Assembly: GCF_005671395.1 (NCBI RefSeq)
Contig: NZ_CP040428.1
Span: 2,914,001 to 2,978,000 of the forward strand
DNA: 64,000 bases
Direction: 5' to 3'
From: Jejubacter calystegiae
GTDB taxonomy: Bacteria; Pseudomonadota; Gammaproteobacteria; Enterobacterales; Enterobacteriaceae
Shown here: positions 28,960 to 40,722 of the stretch, one piece after another
Layout: the number at the start of each line of letters is the position of its first letter
Position numbering within the stretch: position 1 is the stretch's first letter
Notes under the pieces: generated by a model
The model's input: only the letters and a program-made list of their open reading frames with translations
Database searches by the model: none
Told to the model about the DNA's origin: nothing
Program-made: the position numbers and the translations under genes

Positions 28960-31773
28960 ATGCAGAAAGGCGCGATGAAGCCCTGGCTGGACTCCTCCTG
29001 GCTGGCGGGCGCAAATCAGTCCTACATAGAGCAACTCTATGAAGACTACTTAACCGATCCTGACTCAGTGGACGTCGCATGGCGTACCATGTTCCAGCAG
29101 CTTCCCGGCAGCGGAACCAAACCGGATCAATTTCATTCAAAAACACGTGATTATTTCCGTCGTCTGGCGAAGGATGCCTCACGTTATACCTCCTCCACCT
29201 CGATTACCGATCCCGATACCGGCGCCAGGCAGGTCAAGGTTCTCCAGCTGATCAACGCATACCGTTTCCGCGGCCATCAGCAGGCGAACCTTGACCCGCT
29301 CGGCCTGTGGAAACAGGACAAGGTGCCGGATCTGGACCCCGCTTTCCACAACCTCACGGACGCCGATTTCCAGGAAAGCTTTAACGTAGGCTCCTTTGCC
29401 ATCGGCAAAGAGACCATGAAGCTTGGCGATCTGATAGAAGCCCTGCAGCAGACCTACTGCGGCTCTATCGGCGCTGAGTATATGCATATCACCAACACCG
29501 AAGAGAAGCGCTGGATTCAGCAGCGTATCGAGTCGGTGGTCGGGCAGCCGAACTTTAGCGAAGAAGAGAAGAAACTTTTCCTGAGCGAACTGACTGCCGC
29601 CGAAGGCCTTGAGCGCTACCTCGGCGCCAAATTCCCGGGAGCCAAGCGCTTCTCGCTGGAAGGGGGCGATGCCCTGGTGCCGATGCTGAAGGATATGATT
29701 CGTCACGCAGGCAAGAGCGGCACCCGTGAAGTGGTGCTGGGCATGGCGCACCGCGGTCGTCTGAACGTGCTGGTCAACGTGCTGGGTAAAAAGCCCCAGG
29801 ATCTGTTCGATGAGTTTGCCGGCAAGCATAAAGAGCATCTCGGCACCGGTGACGTGAAGTACCATATGGGCTTCTCTTCCGACGTCGAGACCGAAGGCGG
29901 CCTGGTTCACCTGGCGCTGGCCTTTAACCCCTCGCACCTGGAGATCGTCAGCCCGGTGGTGATTGGTTCGGTTCGTGCGCGTCTGGATCGTCTGGACCAG
30001 CCTGGCATCAATCAGGTACTGCCGATCACCATCCACGGCGACGCGGCCGTGACCGGTCAGGGCGTGGTTCAGGAGACCCTGAACATGTCCAAGGCTCGCG
30101 GTTATGAAGTGGGCGGCACGGTACGCATTGTGATTAACAACCAGGTGGGCTTTACCACCTCGAATCCTGAAGATGCGCGCTCCACCCCGTACTGCACCGA
30201 CATCGGTAAGATGGTTCAGGCGCCGATTTTCCACGTCAATGCTGACGATCCGGAAGCGGTCGCCTTCGTGACGCGTCTGGCGCTGGATTTCCGTAACACC
30301 TTTAAGCGTGACGTCTTTATCGATCTGGTCTGCTATCGCCGCCACGGCCATAACGAAGCCGATGAGCCGAGCGCGACTCAGCCGCTGATGTATCAAAAGA
30401 TCAAAAAGCACCCGACGCCGCGTAAGATCTACGCCGATCGTCTGGAGCAGCAGAAGATCGCCACCCTGGAAGATGCCACCGAAATGGTCAACGTTTACCG
30501 CGATAAGCTGGATGCTGGCGAATGCGTGGTGGACGAGTGGCGTCCGATGAATATGCACTCCTTCACCTGGTCCCCGTATCTGAACCATGAGTGGGACGAA
30601 AACTACCCGAGCAAAGTAGAGATGAAGCGTTTGCAGGAGCTGGCTAAGCGCATCAGCAGCGTGCCGGACACCATCGCGATGCAGTCGCGGGTAGCGAAAA
30701 TCTACAACGACCGTCAGTCCATGGCCAACGGCGATAAGCCGTTCGACTGGGGCGCCGCGGAAAACCTGGCCTACGCCACCCTGGTGGATGAAGGCATTCC
30801 GGTACGTATCTCCGGTGAAGATTCCGGTCGCGGGACCTTCTTCCACCGTCATGCGGTCATTCACAATCAGACTAACGGCTCCACCTGGACCCCGCTGGCC
30901 CACGTTCACAACGGCCAGGGTGACTTCAAAGTGTGGGATTCGGTGCTGTCGGAAGAGGCGGTTCTGGCCTTTGAATATGGCTATGCCACCGCAGAGCCCC
31001 GCACCCTGACTATCTGGGAAGCCCAGTTCGGCGACTTCGCCAACGGCGCCCAGGTGGTGATCGACCAGTTCATCAGCTCCGGCGAGCAGAAATGGGGCCG
31101 GATGTGTGGCCTGGTGATGCTGCTGCCTCACGGCTATGAAGGTCAGGGGCCGGAACACTCCTCCGCTCGCCTGGAGCGCTATCTGCAGCTCTGCGCCGAG
31201 CAGAACATGCAGGTCTGCGTGCCTTCCACTCCGGCTCAGGTCTACCACATGCTGCGTCGTCAGGCGCTGCGCGGTATGCGCCGCCCGCTGGTGGTGATGT
31301 CGCCCAAGTCTCTGCTGCGTCATCCGCTGGCGATTTCGAGCCTGGATGAGCTGGCCAACGGCACCTTCCAGCCGGCTATCGGTGAAATTGACGAGCTGGA
31401 TCCGAAGGCCGTTAAGCGCGTTGTCTTCTGTTCCGGGAAGGTCTATTACGACCTGCTGGAACAGCGCCGCAAGAACGATCAGAAAGATGTTGCCATCGTG
31501 CGCATCGAACAGCTCTATCCGTTCCCGCACCAGGTGGTGCAGGAAGTACTGAAGCCGTTCGCCCACGTACGCGATTTTGTCTGGTGTCAGGAAGAGCCGC
31601 TTAACCAGGGCGCCTGGTACTGTAGCCAACACCACTTCCGTGAAGCGATTCCGTCACAGGCCACGCTGCGTTATGCAGGTCGCCCCGCATCGGCATCGCC
31701 TGCGGTTGGATATATGTCAGTTCACCAGAAACAACAACAGGATCTGGTCAACGACGCGCTGAACGTCGATTAA
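28960..31773 (+). CDS. sucA: 2-oxoglutarate dehydrogenase E1 component
   Basis: 937 aa (E. coli 933). Thiamine-diphosphate-dependent decarboxylase of the 2-oxoglutarate dehydrogenase complex. The N-terminal E2-binding segment (LAGANQSYIEQLYEDYLTDP) and conserved GMAHRGRLNVL, HGDAAVTGQG, GFTTSNPEDARSTPYC and RRHGHNEADEP blocks are present. About 190 bp of leader with hairpins separates it from sdhB. Confidence 0.98.
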   Translation: MQKGAMKPWLDSSWLAGANQSYIEQLYEDYLTDPDSVDVAWRTMFQQLPGSGTKPDQFHSKTRDYFRRLAKDASRYTSSTSITDPDTGARQVKVLQLINAYRFRGHQQANLDPLGLWKQDKVPDLDPAFHNLTDADFQESFNVGSFAIGKETMKLGDLIEALQQTYCGSIGAEYMHITNTEEKRWIQQRIESVVGQPNFSEEEKKLFLSELTAAEGLERYLGAKFPGAKRFSLEGGDALVPMLKDMIRHAGKSGTREVVLGMAHRGRLNVLVNVLGKKPQDLFDEFAGKHKEHLGTGDVKYHMGFSSDVETEGGLVHLALAFNPSHLEIVSPVVIGSVRARLDRLDQPGINQVLPITIHGDAAVTGQGVVQETLNMSKARGYEVGGTVRIVINNQVGFTTSNPEDARSTPYCTDIGKMVQAPIFHVNADDPEAVAFVTRLALDFRNTFKRDVFIDLVCYRRHGHNEADEPSATQPLMYQKIKKHPTPRKIYADRLEQQKIATLEDATEMVNVYRDKLDAGECVVDEWRPMNMHSFTWSPYLNHEWDENYPSKVEMKRLQELAKRISSVPDTIAMQSRVAKIYNDRQSMANGDKPFDWGAAENLAYATLVDEGIPVRISGEDSGRGTFFHRHAVIHNQTNGSTWTPLAHVHNGQGDFKVWDSVLSEEAVLAFEYGYATAEPRTLTIWEAQFGDFANGAQVVIDQFISSGEQKWGRMCGLVMLLPHGYEGQGPEHSSARLERYLQLCAEQNMQVCVPSTPAQVYHMLRRQALRGMRRPLVVMSPKSLLRHPLAISSLDELANGTFQPAIGEIDELDPKAVKRVVFCSGKVYYDLLEQRRKNDQKDVAIVRIEQLYPFPHQVVQEVLKPFAHVRDFVWCQEEPLNQGAWYCSQHHFREAIPSQATLRYAGRPASASPAVGYMSVHQKQQQDLVNDALNVD

Positions 31774-31788
31774 TTCAAAGGATAAATA

Positions 31789-33003
31789 ATGAGTAGCGTA
31801 GATATTCTTGTTCCCGATCTTCCTGAGTCTGTTGCCGACGCCACCGTGGCGACCTGGCACAAGCAGCCGGGGGACAGCGTCCAGCGTGATGAAGTGCTGG
31901 TAGAAATTGAAACCGACAAAGTCGTGCTGGAAGTGCCTGCCGTTTCCGACGGGGTGCTGGAAGCCATCCTGGAAGAAGAGGGGGCGACCGTCACCTCTCG
32001 TCAGGCGCTGGGACGCCTGCGTGAAGGCGACAGCGGCGGTAAAGAGAGCAACGCCAAAGCGGACACCAAAGAGTCCACCCCGGCTCAGCGTCACTCTGCC
32101 TCTCTGGAAGAGCAGAGCAACGATGCGCTCAGCCCGGCGGTTCGCCGTCTGCTGTCGGAGCACAGCCTGGATGCCGCAGCCATTAAAGGGAGCGGTGTTG
32201 GCGGTCGTCTGACCAAAGAAGATGTCGAGAAGCACCTGGCCCAGCAGTCCGGCGGCAGCAAAGCGGCCGCAGAACAGCCGGCCGCACAGCCGCAGCTGGG
32301 TAACCGCTCCGAGAAGCGCGTGCCGATGACTCGCCTGCGTAAGCGCGTGGCCGAACGTCTGCTGGAAGCCAAAAACTCCACCGCGATGCTGACCACCTTC
32401 AACGAAGTGAACATGAAGCCGATCATGACCCTGCGTAAGCAGTACGGCGAAGTCTTCGAGAAGCGTCACGGCGTGCGTCTGGGCTTTATGTCCTTCTATA
32501 TTAAGGCAGTAGTGGAAGCGCTGAAGCGTTACCCGGAAGTGAATGCTTCCATCGACGGCGAAGACGTGGTTTACCACAACTACTTTGACGTCAGCATCGC
32601 TGTTTCCACTCCGCGTGGTCTGGTGACGCCGGTGCTGAAAGATGTCGATCTGCTGGGCATGGCCGATATCGAAAAACGCATTAAAGAGCTGGCGGTGAAA
32701 GGGCGTGACGGCAAGCTGACCGTGGACGAACTGACCGGTGGTAACTTCACCATCACCAATGGTGGGGTATTCGGCTCCCTGATGTCCACGCCGATCATCA
32801 ACCCGCCTCAGAGCGCGATTCTGGGCATGCATGCCATTAAAGAACGCCCGATGGCGGTCAACGGCCAGGTCGAAATCCTGCCGATGATGTATCTGGCGCT
32901 CTCCTACGATCACCGTCAGATCGATGGCCGTGAATCCGTAGGCTTCCTGGTCGCAATTAAAGAGATGCTGGAAGATCCGACGCGTCTGCTGCTGGACGTA
33001 TAA
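31789..33003 (+). CDS. sucB: Dihydrolipoyl succinyltransferase (E2 of 2-oxoglutarate dehydrogenase)
   Basis: 404 aa (E. coli 405). Lipoyl domain with the lipoylated Lys44 in ETDKVVLEV, a peripheral-subunit-binding domain ([22 protein letters not shown]...[13 protein letters not shown]) and the acyltransferase domain with catalytic HRQIDGRE near the C-terminus. Forms the 24-mer core. 15 bp after sucA. Confidence 0.98.
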   Translation: MSSVDILVPDLPESVADATVATWHKQPGDSVQRDEVLVEIETDKVVLEVPAVSDGVLEAILEEEGATVTSRQALGRLREGDSGGKESNAKADTKESTPAQRHSASLEEQSNDALSPAVRRLLSEHSLDAAAIKGSGVGGRLTKEDVEKHLAQQSGGSKAAAEQPAAQPQLGNRSEKRVPMTRLRKRVAERLLEAKNSTAMLTTFNEVNMKPIMTLRKQYGEVFEKRHGVRLGFMSFYIKAVVEALKRYPEVNASIDGEDVVYHNYFDVSIAVSTPRGLVTPVLKDVDLLGMADIEKRIKELAVKGRDGKLTVDELTGGNFTITNGGVFGSLMSTPIINPPQSAILGMHAIKERPMAVNGQVEILPMMYLALSYDHRQIDGRESVGFLVAIKEMLEDPTRLLLDV

Positions 33004-33027
33004 GGGCAAGACGCCCGCCGTAACAGG

Positions 33028-33047
33028 CCGCCCCGCGAACGGGGCGG
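33028..33047 (+). repeat. Hairpin between sucB and sucC
   Basis: Perfect 8-bp GC-rich arms CCGCCCCG/CGGGGCGG with a stable CGAA tetraloop, no T-run. Probably an mRNA stability or processing element inside the sucABCD transcript. Confidence 0.6.
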
Positions 33048-33097
33048 TATTCAGTACTCCGAGCGCTAATGCTCCTTAGCCTTAATGGATAGAACAC

Positions 33098-34264
33098 ATG
33101 AACTTACACGAATATCAGGCGAAACAGCTGTTTGCCCGGTATGGCTTGCCGGCTCCGGTGGGTTATGCCTGTACCACTCCGCGCGAAGCGGAAGAGGCGG
33201 CGTCCAAAATTGGTGCCGGTCCGTGGGTCGTTAAATGTCAGGTACACGCCGGCGGTCGCGGTAAAGCGGGCGGCGTAAAAGTGGTTAACAGCAAAGAAGA
33301 TATTCGCAATTTTGCCGAGCAGTGGCTGGGCAAAAATCTGGTCACCTACCAGACCGATGCTAACGGCCAGCCGGTTAACCAGATCCTGGTTGAAGGCGCG
33401 ACCGATATCGATAAAGAGCTGTACCTGGGCGCCGTTGTCGATCGCAGCAGCCGTCGCGTGGTCTTTATGGCCTCTACCGAAGGCGGTGTGGAGATCGAAA
33501 AAGTGGCGGAAGAGACGCCGCACCTGATCCATAAAGTGGCGCTGGATCCGTTAACCGGTCCGATGCCTTACCAGGGCCGCGAACTGGCTTTTAAACTGGG
33601 TCTGGAAGGCAAGCAGGTTCAGCAGTTCAGCAAGATCTTCATGGGCCTGGCGACGCTGTTCCTGGAGCGCGATCTGGCGCTGGTTGAGATCAACCCGCTG
33701 GTGATCACCACCCAGGGCGATCTGATCTGCCTTGATGGCAAACTGGGCGTTGACAGCAATGCGCTGTTCCGCCAGCCGGAACTGCGTGAAATGCATGACC
33801 CGAGCCAGGAAGACGAGCGTGAAGCGCGTGCGGCTCAGTGGGAGCTGAACTACGTGGCGCTGGATGGCAACATCGGCTGCATGGTAAACGGCGCCGGTCT
33901 GGCGATGGGCACCATGGACATCGTGAAACTGCACGGCGGTCAGCCGGCTAACTTCCTCGATGTCGGCGGCGGCGCGACCAAAGAGCGCGTTACCGAAGCC
34001 TTTAAGATCATCCTGTCTGACGACAATGTGAAGGCCGTTCTGGTGAACATCTTCGGCGGTATCGTCCGTTGCGATCTGATCGCCGACGGCATCATCGGCG
34101 CCGTTGCCGAAGTGGGCGTGAGCGTACCGGTTGTAGTACGTCTGGAAGGCAACAATGCCGACCTGGGCGCCCAGAAGCTGGCCGAAAGCGGTCTGAACAT
34201 CATTGCAGCAACCAGTCTTACCGATGCGGCGCAGCAGGTTGTCGCTGCTGTGGAGGGGAAATAA
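33098..34264 (+). CDS. sucC: Succinyl-CoA synthetase beta subunit
   Basis: 388 aa, the E. coli length. ATP-grasp fold ([24 protein letters not shown]) and the C-terminal CoA-ligase segment [10 protein letters not shown]. With SucD it makes succinate and ATP from succinyl-CoA. Stop overlaps the sucD start by one base. Confidence 0.98.
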   Translation: MNLHEYQAKQLFARYGLPAPVGYACTTPREAEEAASKIGAGPWVVKCQVHAGGRGKAGGVKVVNSKEDIRNFAEQWLGKNLVTYQTDANGQPVNQILVEGATDIDKELYLGAVVDRSSRRVVFMASTEGGVEIEKVAEETPHLIHKVALDPLTGPMPYQGRELAFKLGLEGKQVQQFSKIFMGLATLFLERDLALVEINPLVITTQGDLICLDGKLGVDSNALFRQPELREMHDPSQEDEREARAAQWELNYVALDGNIGCMVNGAGLAMGTMDIVKLHGGQPANFLDVGGGATKERVTEAFKIILSDDNVKAVLVNIFGGIVRCDLIADGIIGAVAEVGVSVPVVVRLEGNNADLGAQKLAESGLNIIAATSLTDAAQQVVAAVEGK

Positions 34265-35136
34265 TGTCCATTTTGATCGATAAAAACACCAAAGTGATCT
34301 GCCAGGGCTTCACCGGCAGTCAGGGTACCTTCCACTCCGAACAGGCGATCGCATACGGTACTCAGATGGTCGGCGGCGTAACGCCGGGCAAAGGCGGCAC
34401 CACCCATCTGGGCCTGCCGGTGTTTAACACTGTGCGTGAGGCGGTAGAGCAGACTGGCGCCACCGCGTCCGTTATCTATGTTCCGGCTCCGTTCTGCAAA
34501 GATTCCATCCTGGAAGCCATTGATGCAGGTATTAAACTGATTATCACCATCACCGAAGGTATTCCGACTCTGGATATGCTGACCGTGAAGGTAAAACTGG
34601 ACGAAGCTGGCGTACGGATGATTGGTCCGAACTGCCCTGGCGTTATCACGCCGGGCGAGTGCAAGATCGGTATCCAGCCGGGCCACATCCATCAGCCGGG
34701 TAAAGTGGGCATCGTTTCCCGCTCCGGTACCCTGACCTATGAAGCGGTTAAGCAGACCACCGACTACGGCTTCGGTCAGTCTACCTGCGTCGGTATCGGC
34801 GGCGATCCGATTCCGGGCTCCAGCTTTATCGATATTCTCAAAATGTTCCAGGACGATCCGCAGACCGAAGCGATTGTGATGATCGGTGAGATCGGCGGCA
34901 GCGCGGAAGAAGAAGCCGCTGCTTACATCAAAGAGAACGTCACTAAACCGGTTGTGGCCTACATTGCTGGCGTTACCGCGCCAAAAGGCAAGCGCATGGG
35001 CCATGCGGGCGCGATCATCGCCGGTGGTAAAGGTACCGCTGACGAGAAATTCGCCGCGCTGGAAGCCGCAGGCGTGAAGACTGTTCGTAGCCTGGCAGAT
35101 ATCGGCGAAGCGCTGAAAACCGTACTACCGCAGTAA
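34264..35136 (+). CDS. sucD: Succinyl-CoA synthetase alpha subunit
   Basis: 290 aa from the ATG at 34264 (E. coli 289; one extra C-terminal residue). CoA-binding Rossmann fold ([10 protein letters not shown]), the ligase signature ([10 protein letters not shown]), and the phosphohistidine segment [12 protein letters not shown]. The frame is open upstream within sucC but the TAATG junction fixes the start. Confidence 0.98.
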   Translation: MSILIDKNTKVICQGFTGSQGTFHSEQAIAYGTQMVGGVTPGKGGTTHLGLPVFNTVREAVEQTGATASVIYVPAPFCKDSILEAIDAGIKLIITITEGIPTLDMLTVKVKLDEAGVRMIGPNCPGVITPGECKIGIQPGHIHQPGKVGIVSRSGTLTYEAVKQTTDYGFGQSTCVGIGGDPIPGSSFIDILKMFQDDPQTEAIVMIGEIGGSAEEEAAAYIKENVTKPVVAYIAGVTAPKGKRMGHAGAIIAGGKGTADEKFAALEAAGVKTVRSLADIGEALKTVLPQ

Positions 35137-35201
35137 TTTATTCTACTAATAAGATAAAATTCGACATGGTTGGCCACCTCTGGGTGGCCTTTTTTATGGC
35201 T
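35137..35201 (+). ncRNA. sdhX: Probable SdhX (RybD) small RNA 3' region and terminator
   Basis: In E. coli the SdhX sRNA is cut from the 3' untranslated region of the sdhCDAB-sucABCD mRNA. Here the same position has a short leader and a strong terminator: GGCCACC-TCTG-GGTGGCC (35172-35189) followed by TTTTTT. Presence of a functional sRNA is inferred from position and the terminator. Confidence 0.5.
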
Positions 35202-35878
35202 GCTGACCGGTAAGATCGCAACAGGGGAGGGGACAAAGCCGAGTTTTGCTAATGGCTTGTTATTGAAAATGAAGCCAAAAGGTATGCTTATTGTTATAAA
35301 TAAACATCAGGAGAAGTAAAAAGAAAAATTACTGTGATAGTCGTTATAATTTTCATGATTATCCACGAATAAGTGAATCCGCAATTCAGGTTAAATAAAC
35401 CCATTCCGTGCGCTCTACAGATATTTCCAGAAACCGAAACGCAGTATCGAAGAAACATAAATTTAACACTCATTTTACCGCATGGATTAAAAATGTGTTT
35501 TGCGTTAACAGTGGTGAAATAATTTGCGCTAAATCAATACACAAGGCGTTGCAAAGGAGTAAAAAAACGTCGTATTTGCGCCAGATCAAACTGGCTCTTA
35601 TCGGTTAAATTCGCTATATATTGATCACCGTCGAGAAATGCAAATTTCTACCAGCAAAAACCTATTTATCGTAAGGTTTTTGCGGCGTAATATATTGCGG
35701 ATCTATTTGGTATTTTTTTTAACGTATTTGTAAACTTTCTCCTGGCGCTTATCCTTTTCACTATGGATGACGCCTTGGGTTAGGGAGCGAATGTATTTCC
35801 ATTGGGGCATGCGTTGTGGCGTACCGGCTATCCGGTGTGCTGCGTTCGGAGTCTTCATGCGAAGAGCAAGGAGTCAAG
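35202..35878. other. cydA upstream control region
   Basis: About 680 bp, AT-rich, without a convincing gene; the mngRAB genes found here in E. coli are absent. By analogy it should contain the ArcA- and FNR-controlled cydAB promoters. One conspicuous structure is a perfect 10-bp inverted repeat, GCAAAAACCT (35654-35663) and AGGTTTTTGC (35674-35683), about 200 bp before cydA. Confidence 0.6.
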
Positions 35879-37447
35879 ATGTTTGATATAGTCGAACTGT
35901 CGCGCTTACAGTTTGCCTTGACCGCGATGTACCACTTCCTGTTTGTGCCGCTGACGCTGGGTATGGCGTTCCTGTTGGCCATCATGGAAACGGTCTACGT
36001 GCTGACCGGCAAACAAATCTATAAAGATATGACCAAGTTCTGGGGCAAGTTATTCGGGATTAACTTCGCTCTGGGGGTTGCAACCGGTCTGACCATGGAG
36101 TTCCAGTTCGGAACCAACTGGTCCTACTACTCTCACTATGTGGGCGACATCTTTGGCGCTCCGCTGGCAATCGAAGGTCTGATGGCCTTCTTCCTTGAGT
36201 CCACTTTTGTGGGGCTGTTCTTCTTTGGCTGGGATCGGCTGGGCAAGGTGCAGCACATGGCGGTCACCTGGCTGGTTGCGCTGGGCTCCAACCTTTCCGC
36301 TCTCTGGATCCTGGTCGCCAACGGCTGGATGCAGAACCCCATCGCCTCTGACTTCAACTTCGAAACCATGCGCATGGAGATGGTCAGCTTCTCCGAGCTG
36401 GTGCTGAACCCGGTTGCACAGGTGAAATTCGTTCACACCGTTGCATCTGGCTATGTCACTGGCGCCATGTTCGTCCTGGCTATCAGCGCCTGGTACATGC
36501 TGAAAGGGCGCGATTTCGCTTTTGCTAAACGCTCCTTCGCCATTGCCGCCAGCTTCGGTATGGCTGCGGTGCTGTCGGTTATCGTGCTGGGTGATGAATC
36601 TGGTTACGAAATGGGCGACGTGCAGAAGACTAAACTGGCTGCTATTGAAGCCGAATGGGAAACTCAACCTGCGCCAGCGGCCTTCACACTGTTCGGCATC
36701 CCCGATCAGGAAAAGCAGGAAAACCGCTTCCAGATTCAGATTCCTTACGCGCTGGGCCTGATTGCTACTCGCTCCGTGGATAAGCAGGTCACTGGCCTGA
36801 AAGATCTGATGGAGCAGCATGAAGGACGTATCCGTAACGGGATGACTGCCTACAAGCTGCTGGAAGAGCTGCGTGCCGGCTCTACCGACCAGGGCGTGCG
36901 CGATCGCTTTAACGCCGTGAAAAACGATCTGGGCTACGGCCTGCTGCTGAAACGCTATACCGAAAACGTCAGTGACGCGACGGAAGAGCAGATTCAGATG
37001 GCGACCAAAGACTCTATTCCCAGCGTACTGCCGCTCTACTTCGCCTTCCGTATCATGGTGGCCTGTGGCTTCCTGCTGCTGATAATCATTGCCGCCTCGT
37101 TCTGGACGGTACTGCGTAACCGCGTGGGCGAGAAAAAATGGGTACTGCGTGCCGCGTTTTATGGTCTGCCGCTGCCCTGGATAGCGGTAGAAGCCGGCTG
37201 GTTTGTCGCGGAATACGGTCGTCAACCCTGGGCGATAGGTGAGGTACTGCCGACGGCGGTGGCCCACTCAACCCTGAGCGCGGGCGACCTGATCTTCTCC
37301 ATGGTGCTGATCTGCGGCCTCTATACGCTGTTCCTGGTGGCTGAACTGTTCCTGATGTTCAAATTTGCGCGTCTTGGGCCGAGCAGCCTGAAAACCGGAC
37401 GCTATCACTTTGAACAGTCCAGCGCTGCCTCTCAGCCGGCACGATAA
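35879..37447 (+). CDS. cydA: Cytochrome bd-I ubiquinol oxidase subunit I
   Basis: 522 aa from the ATG at 35879 (AAGGAG just upstream), the E. coli length. His19 (haem b595 ligand), the [20 protein letters not shown] segment and the long Q-loop form of enterobacterial CydA are all recognisable. Oxidises ubiquinol and reduces oxygen with high affinity in the inner membrane. Confidence 0.98.
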   Translation: MFDIVELSRLQFALTAMYHFLFVPLTLGMAFLLAIMETVYVLTGKQIYKDMTKFWGKLFGINFALGVATGLTMEFQFGTNWSYYSHYVGDIFGAPLAIEGLMAFFLESTFVGLFFFGWDRLGKVQHMAVTWLVALGSNLSALWILVANGWMQNPIASDFNFETMRMEMVSFSELVLNPVAQVKFVHTVASGYVTGAMFVLAISAWYMLKGRDFAFAKRSFAIAASFGMAAVLSVIVLGDESGYEMGDVQKTKLAAIEAEWETQPAPAAFTLFGIPDQEKQENRFQIQIPYALGLIATRSVDKQVTGLKDLMEQHEGRIRNGMTAYKLLEELRAGSTDQGVRDRFNAVKNDLGYGLLLKRYTENVSDATEEQIQMATKDSIPSVLPLYFAFRIMVACGFLLLIIIAASFWTVLRNRVGEKKWVLRAAFYGLPLPWIAVEAGWFVAEYGRQPWAIGEVLPTAVAHSTLSAGDLIFSMVLICGLYTLFLVAELFLMFKFARLGPSSLKTGRYHFEQSSAASQPAR

Positions 37448-37462
37448 GACAGGAGTCGAGAA

Positions 37463-38602
37463 ATGATCGATTATGAAGTATTACGTTTTATCTGGTGGCT
37501 GCTGATCGGCATTCTGCTGATTGGTTTTGCGGTCACCGATGGATTCGACATGGGGGTCGGCATGCTGACCCGTTTCCTGGGGCGTAGCGATACCGAGCGC
37601 CGCGTGATGATTAACAGCATCGCGCCGCACTGGGATGGTAACCAGGTATGGCTGATCACCGCCGGGGGGGCGCTGTTCGCCGCCTGGCCGATGGTTTATG
37701 CCGCAGCCTTCTCCGGGTTCTATGTCGCGATGATTCTGGTTCTGGCCTCTCTGTTCTTCCGTCCGGTCGGTTTTGACTACCGTTCTAAGATTGAAGACAA
37801 CGGCTGGCGCAACATGTGGGACTGGGGCATCTTTATCGGTAGCTTTGTGCCGCCGCTGGTGATTGGCGTGGCCTTCGGTAACCTGCTGCAGGGCGTGCCT
37901 TTCAGCGTGGATGAATACCTGCGTCTGACTTACACCGGTAACTTCTTCCAGTTGCTGAATCCGTTTGGTCTGTTAGCTGGCGTTATCAGCGTGGCAATGA
38001 TCCTGACTCAGGGGGCGACCTACCTGCAGATGCGTACCACCGGTGAGCTGCACCTGCGCGCCCGTACGACTGCGCAGGTAACCGCGCTGGTGATGATGGT
38101 CTGCTTCATCCTGGCAGGCGTGTGGGTGGTCTATGGTATCGACGGTTACGTGGTGAACTCGACCATCGATACCCATGCGGCTTCTAACCCGCTGACCAAA
38201 GAAGTGGCTCGCGAAGCCGGCGCCTGGCTGGTGAACTTCCAGAATATGCCTGCGCTGTGGGCTATCCCGGCGCTGGGCGTGGTGCTGCCGCTGTTGACCG
38301 TGCTGTGCTCGCGCATGGAGAAAGGGGCCTGGGCCTTCCTGTTCTCTTCTCTGACGCTGGCCTGTGTAATTCTGACCGCGGGTATCGCCATGTTCCCGTT
38401 CATTATGCCGTCCAGCATTATGATGAACGCCAGCCTGACAATGTGGGATGCCACTTCCAGCCAGCTGACGCTGAACCTGATGACCTATGTTGCTATCGTG
38501 TTTGTCCCGATTATTCTGCTGTACACCAGCTGGTGTTACTGGAAGATGTTCGGCCGCATCACCAAAGAGCATATTGAAAGCAACAGCAACTCTCTGTACT
38601 GA
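37463..38602 (+). CDS. cydB: Cytochrome bd-I ubiquinol oxidase subunit II
   Basis: 379 aa, the E. coli length, with eight or nine membrane helices. The N-terminal WWLLIGILLIGFAVTDGFDMG is the CydB signature. 15 bp after cydA and 14 bp before cydX. Confidence 0.98.
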   Translation: MIDYEVLRFIWWLLIGILLIGFAVTDGFDMGVGMLTRFLGRSDTERRVMINSIAPHWDGNQVWLITAGGALFAAWPMVYAAAFSGFYVAMILVLASLFFRPVGFDYRSKIEDNGWRNMWDWGIFIGSFVPPLVIGVAFGNLLQGVPFSVDEYLRLTYTGNFFQLLNPFGLLAGVISVAMILTQGATYLQMRTTGELHLRARTTAQVTALVMMVCFILAGVWVVYGIDGYVVNSTIDTHAASNPLTKEVAREAGAWLVNFQNMPALWAIPALGVVLPLLTVLCSRMEKGAWAFLFSSLTLACVILTAGIAMFPFIMPSSIMMNASLTMWDATSSQLTLNLMTYVAIVFVPIILLYTSWCYWKMFGRITKEHIESNSNSLY

Positions 38603-38616
38603 GTAAGGAGTTAAGC

Positions 38617-38730
38617 ATGTGGTATTTTGCATGGATTCTGGGGACGCTGCTGGCCTGTGCCTTTGGGATCGTCACCGCACTGGCCATTGAGCAGGCCGAG
38701 TCTTCAAAAGACGTTAAAGAAAAATCGTGA
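38617..38730 (+). CDS. cydX: CydX, small subunit of cytochrome bd-I
   Basis: 37 aa beginning MWYFAWILGTLLACAFGIV, one membrane helix, the same length as E. coli CydX and strongly similar in its N-terminal two thirds. Needed for stable oxidase activity and haem binding. AAGGAG lies 8 bp upstream of the ATG. The stop overlaps the GTG start of ybgE. Confidence 0.96.
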   Translation: MWYFAWILGTLLACAFGIVTALAIEQAESSKDVKEKS

Positions 38731-39023
38731 TTGAGTCAGCCGTTACCCGACTTTACGCGATAATGGACAGGGGCCCGTTACGGGCCCTTTCCCTGCTTCT
38801 GGCGCTGGTTCTGGCAGGCTGTATTTTCTGGGATCCTTCCCGGTTTGCCGCGAAGACCAGTGCGCTTTCCATCTGGCACGGCTTTGGGCTTATGTGGGCC
38901 GTCTGTGCTGGTGTGATCCATGGAGTAGGGTTTCGTCCGAAAAAGGCGCTCTGGAAGGGCGTTTTTTGTCCAATAATCGCACTTCCCGTGCTGTTAATCG
39001 GCATTGCGTTTTTCTTTTCGTGA
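38727..39023 (+). CDS. ybgE: YbgE, cyd operon membrane protein
   Basis: 98 aa (E. coli 97), three hydrophobic segments, with FWDPSRFAAKTS and CAGVIHGVGFRPKKALWKG conserved. GTG start overlapping the cydX stop (GTGA). Function is not established; it is always co-encoded with cydABX in enterobacteria. Confidence 0.93.
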   Translation: MIESAVTRLYAIMDRGPLRALSLLLALVLAGCIFWDPSRFAAKTSALSIWHGFGLMWAVCAGVIHGVGFRPKKALWKGVFCPIIALPVLLIGIAFFFS

Positions 39024-39156
39024 AGCGGCCTCAGGCCGCATTTATGGGCTGTAACCAGCCCATAAATATATTTACGCTTCCCAGGCTTCCCCCCATTCCC
39101 AACCCTGTTCCGCTTGCGTATAGTAGCTACGTTTATTGGCATTACCGGGATGTAAA

Positions 39157-40250
<1,094 letters not shown>

Positions 40251-40253
40251 ACC

Positions 40254-40682
40254 ATGGCCAGAATACGTGGACGGCGTCGGCGCGAGCTGAAGTCTGAAAT
40301 CAATATCGTTCCACTTCTGGATGTATTGCTGGTGCTGTTACTGATCTTTATGGCAACGGCGCCGATCATCACCCAGAGCGTTGAGGTGGATCTGCCGGAT
40401 GCGACCGACTCGAAAACAGTCAGCACCCAGGACGAACCGCCGGTGATCGTCGAGGTGGCGGGCGTCGGGCAATACAGCATTGTCGTAGGTAAAGATCGTA
40501 TGGATCAGCTGCCTTCAGAGCAGGTGGCGGCGGAAGCGCAGCGTCGTCTGCAGGAAAACCCGAAGACGGTCTTCCTGATTGGCGGCGCCAAAGAGGTGCC
40601 TTACGACGAAGTGATTAAGGCCTTGAATCTGCTGCATCAGGCAGGTGTTAAGTCCGTCGGGTTAATGACCCAGCCTATCTGA
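40254..40682 (+). CDS. tolR: TolR, Tol-Pal proton-channel subunit
   Basis: 142 aa, as in E. coli. One N-terminal membrane helix with the functional aspartate in IVPLLDVLLVLLLIFM, then an ExbD-type periplasmic domain. 3 bp after tolQ. Confidence 0.98.
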   Translation: MARIRGRRRRELKSEINIVPLLDVLLVLLLIFMATAPIITQSVEVDLPDATDSKTVSTQDEPPVIVEVAGVGQYSIVVGKDRMDQLPSEQVAAEAQRRLQENPKTVFLIGGAKEVPYDEVIKALNLLHQAGVKSVGLMTQPI

Positions 40683-40722
40683 TGAGCGGCTGTCTTAACC
40701 GAACAGTTTTGGGGAACCTGGA

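Noticed and set aside
29179-31635. 818-aa minus-strand frame across sucA
   Set aside because: Shadow frame from strong codon bias in sucA; composition is not protein-like.
35408-35608. 66-aa frame upstream of cydA
   Set aside because: Starts at a poor ribosome-binding site, lies in an AT-rich control region, and shows no recognisable family or conserved start context.
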